Below the pieces are notes generated by a model. It was not told the DNA's origin. It saw only the letters and a program-made list of their open reading frames with translations, and searched no databases. Below, in pieces: positions 63,026 to 64,000 of a stretch of DNA of 64,000 bases. The DNA is from JAFGDI01 sp963662515 (GTDB lineage: Bacteria; Planctomycetota; Phycisphaerae; Sedimentisphaerales; SM23-30). Position 1 is the first letter of the stretch; each line of letters begins with the position of its first letter. The translations under genes and the position numbers were made by a program. The stretch is from NCBI GenBank assembly GCA_963662515.1, contig OY759675.1:3906001-3970000 (forward strand), written 5' to 3'.

Positions 63026-64000
63026 TCACTCTCCGGGCCTAAGGGTCGGCTTAAGATCAGCTCCCGGGCGGGTTTTATTCAGCAGCTTGATCATTTCCTC
63101 ACGCGAGGGTGAATCGGCCAGAACAGTTTCGTCTGCACTTTTCCAGCTACCAGCACTATTCCAGGTACTGCTGTAATCACCCGTCTGACGATCTGCAAAA
63201 CTGAGTGCCGCCGGAAGCGGATCTATAAGATTGCCCGCCTCAACCAGGGGCTGGCCAGAAGGCTGATTATTTATCGCCGGAGAGCTGTCTGTGATAATGC
63301 AATTCAATATCCATACCGTGCCGGGATACTTCTTCCAGTTGCCGATACTTACCCCGCCCTTAGCACAATCTGCCAGCGTATTATTCAAGATATAATACCC
63401 CTCCACCTCCCGTGAATTTACATATATACCGCTGCCTCCGGTTCTGGCTATTATATTATTAGTTATCACGCAACGGTCCTTACCAAAAACAATCAGGCCA
63501 TTATCAGGAATATCACAAATAAAATTGCCGCTGACTATAGCTTTTGTCCCCGAACCGACTTGCACTCCATTAGACTGATAACTGGCAAATGGTGCCCGGC
63601 CGGAACGAAGCACAACATTATCACTTATTCGACAATTTTCCACAACACTGCCAACCTGTATGCCTTCACAGCCCGTATCACAAGTGACATTAGCAAATAC
63701 CTGTAAACCATTTATCACATGAGGATATAATAACTGGCCTTCAGTCTGCCCTTGTGGCTTATATCCATCATAAAAAGTATGCCCGATATAGAAACCCTCT
63801 CCCTGGGTATTATGTACATAGTTATGATGCAGGGAAATATTATACATAGTGAAATGGTCACGATTAGTGCTAAGGTTGGCCCGCGGCTCATCCTTGACAT
63901 TGAATCCGGCGAACCCGGCACTGCTTACCTCAATATGATCTATCTCAATATCGGATGACTTATCAACAACATTAAGTGCATGCGGACCGCTTTTATCAGA
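63026..64000 (-). CDS. Right-handed parallel beta-helix protein, partial
   Basis: The minus-strand frame runs from the stop at 63026 to the window edge without a stop, so it extends beyond the ATG at 63847. At least 324 codons are visible. They carry repeated beta-helix rungs: SDIEIDHIEVSSAGFAGFNV, NISLHHNYVHNTQGEGFYIG, GNFICDIPDNGLIVFG, NNIIARTGGSGIYV, LNNTLADCAKGGVSIG. This fold is typical of pectate lyases, epimerases and related secreted polysaccharide-active proteins. The C-terminal about 70 residues are non-helical and end KPTLRPGE. The N-terminus with the expected signal peptide is outside the window. Catalytic class not assignable. Confidence 0.75.
   Translation of the reverse strand, partial: SDKSGPHALNVVDKSSDIEIDHIEVSSAGFAGFNVKDEPRANLSTNRDHFTMYNISLHHNYVHNTQGEGFYIGHTFYDGYKPQGQTEGQLLYPHVINGLQVFANVTCDTGCEGIQVGSVVENCRISDNVVLRSGRAPFASYQSNGVQVGSGTKAIVSGNFICDIPDNGLIVFGKDRCVITNNIIARTGGSGIYVNSREVEGYYILNNTLADCAKGGVSIGNWKKYPGTVWILNCIITDSSPAINNQPSGQPLVEAGNLIDPLPAALSFADRQTGDYSSTWNSAGSWKSADETVLADSPSREEMIKLLNKTRPGADLKPTLRPGE

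Overview
The window looks like a chromosomal segment of a planctomycete, most likely class Phycisphaerae (Sedimentisphaera/Anaerohalosphaera type). The basis is inference from gene content: PEP-CTERM proteins, many secreted LamG and dockerin-like proteins ending in short 'D-x-x-D-(F/L)-x-x-(L/I)-x-x-x-W-L' modules, GH57 and glycogen-synthase genes, a NusG paralogue beside a sugar transferase, an RNase E/G gene next to a DUF2344 gene, and frequent TTG/GTG starts. No rRNA, CRISPR array, prophage or conjugative module was seen.

Layout. 1-2.1 kb: end of an exopolysaccharide locus (partial sugar transferase, divergent NusG-like factor with a structured leader) and a YqaA/DedA membrane protein. 2.2-4.1 kb: a short SecA-like ATPase. 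4.2-9.3 kb: a partly degenerate tandem duplication of a [secreted beta-helix/dockerin protein + PEP-CTERM protein] pair. 9.3-12 kb: gene-poor region with a long imperfect hairpin (9681-9817), a complete IS256-family insertion with perfect inverted repeats and a 9-bp target duplication, and an 18-unit 21-bp tandem repeat array into whose left edge the element inserted. 12.2-17.4 kb: Fn3 protein, panC, DUF2062, hybrid kinase, dGTPase-like gene, tRNA-Asp. 17.7-21.3 kb: ECF sigma factor with a probable membrane anti-sigma partner, a small L7/L12-like protein, and an EIIA domain fused to a DNA-binding domain. 21.3-24.1 kb: GH57-glycogen synthase fusion. 25.3-32 kb: polysaccharide-degradation cluster (LamG/Ig protein, GH105, GH16). 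32.1-37.9 kb: Nudix, fused shikimate kinase-chorismate synthase, GAF-HlyD adaptor, tgt. 37.9-44.8 kb: RNase E/G, DUF2344, and a permease-less PTS (EI, HPr, EIIA) with hpf. 45.4-50 kb: HAD phosphatase, hybrid kinase and PilZ/pseudo-receiver pair. 50.2-53.9 kb: hisI, arfB, pdxA, radical SAM. 54-61 kb: GH57 and GT4 genes, aconitase, UDP-sugar pyrophosphorylase. 61-64 kb: cmoA, AEC transporter, and a beta-helix protein running off the edge.

How the genes fit together (inference): three gene sets concern storage polysaccharide (GH57-GT5, GH57, GT4, UDPGP), one concerns degradation of external polysaccharide (GH105, GH16, LamG), and the PTS phosphorelay genes lack any membrane permease in view, so they probably act in regulation. 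One EIIA carries its own DNA-binding domain. The least explained parts are the 9.6-12 kb repeat and hairpin region, the HTH-EIIA fusion, the sigma/anti-sigma pair with a pilin-like tail, and the kinase whose HPt-like domain lacks its histidine.
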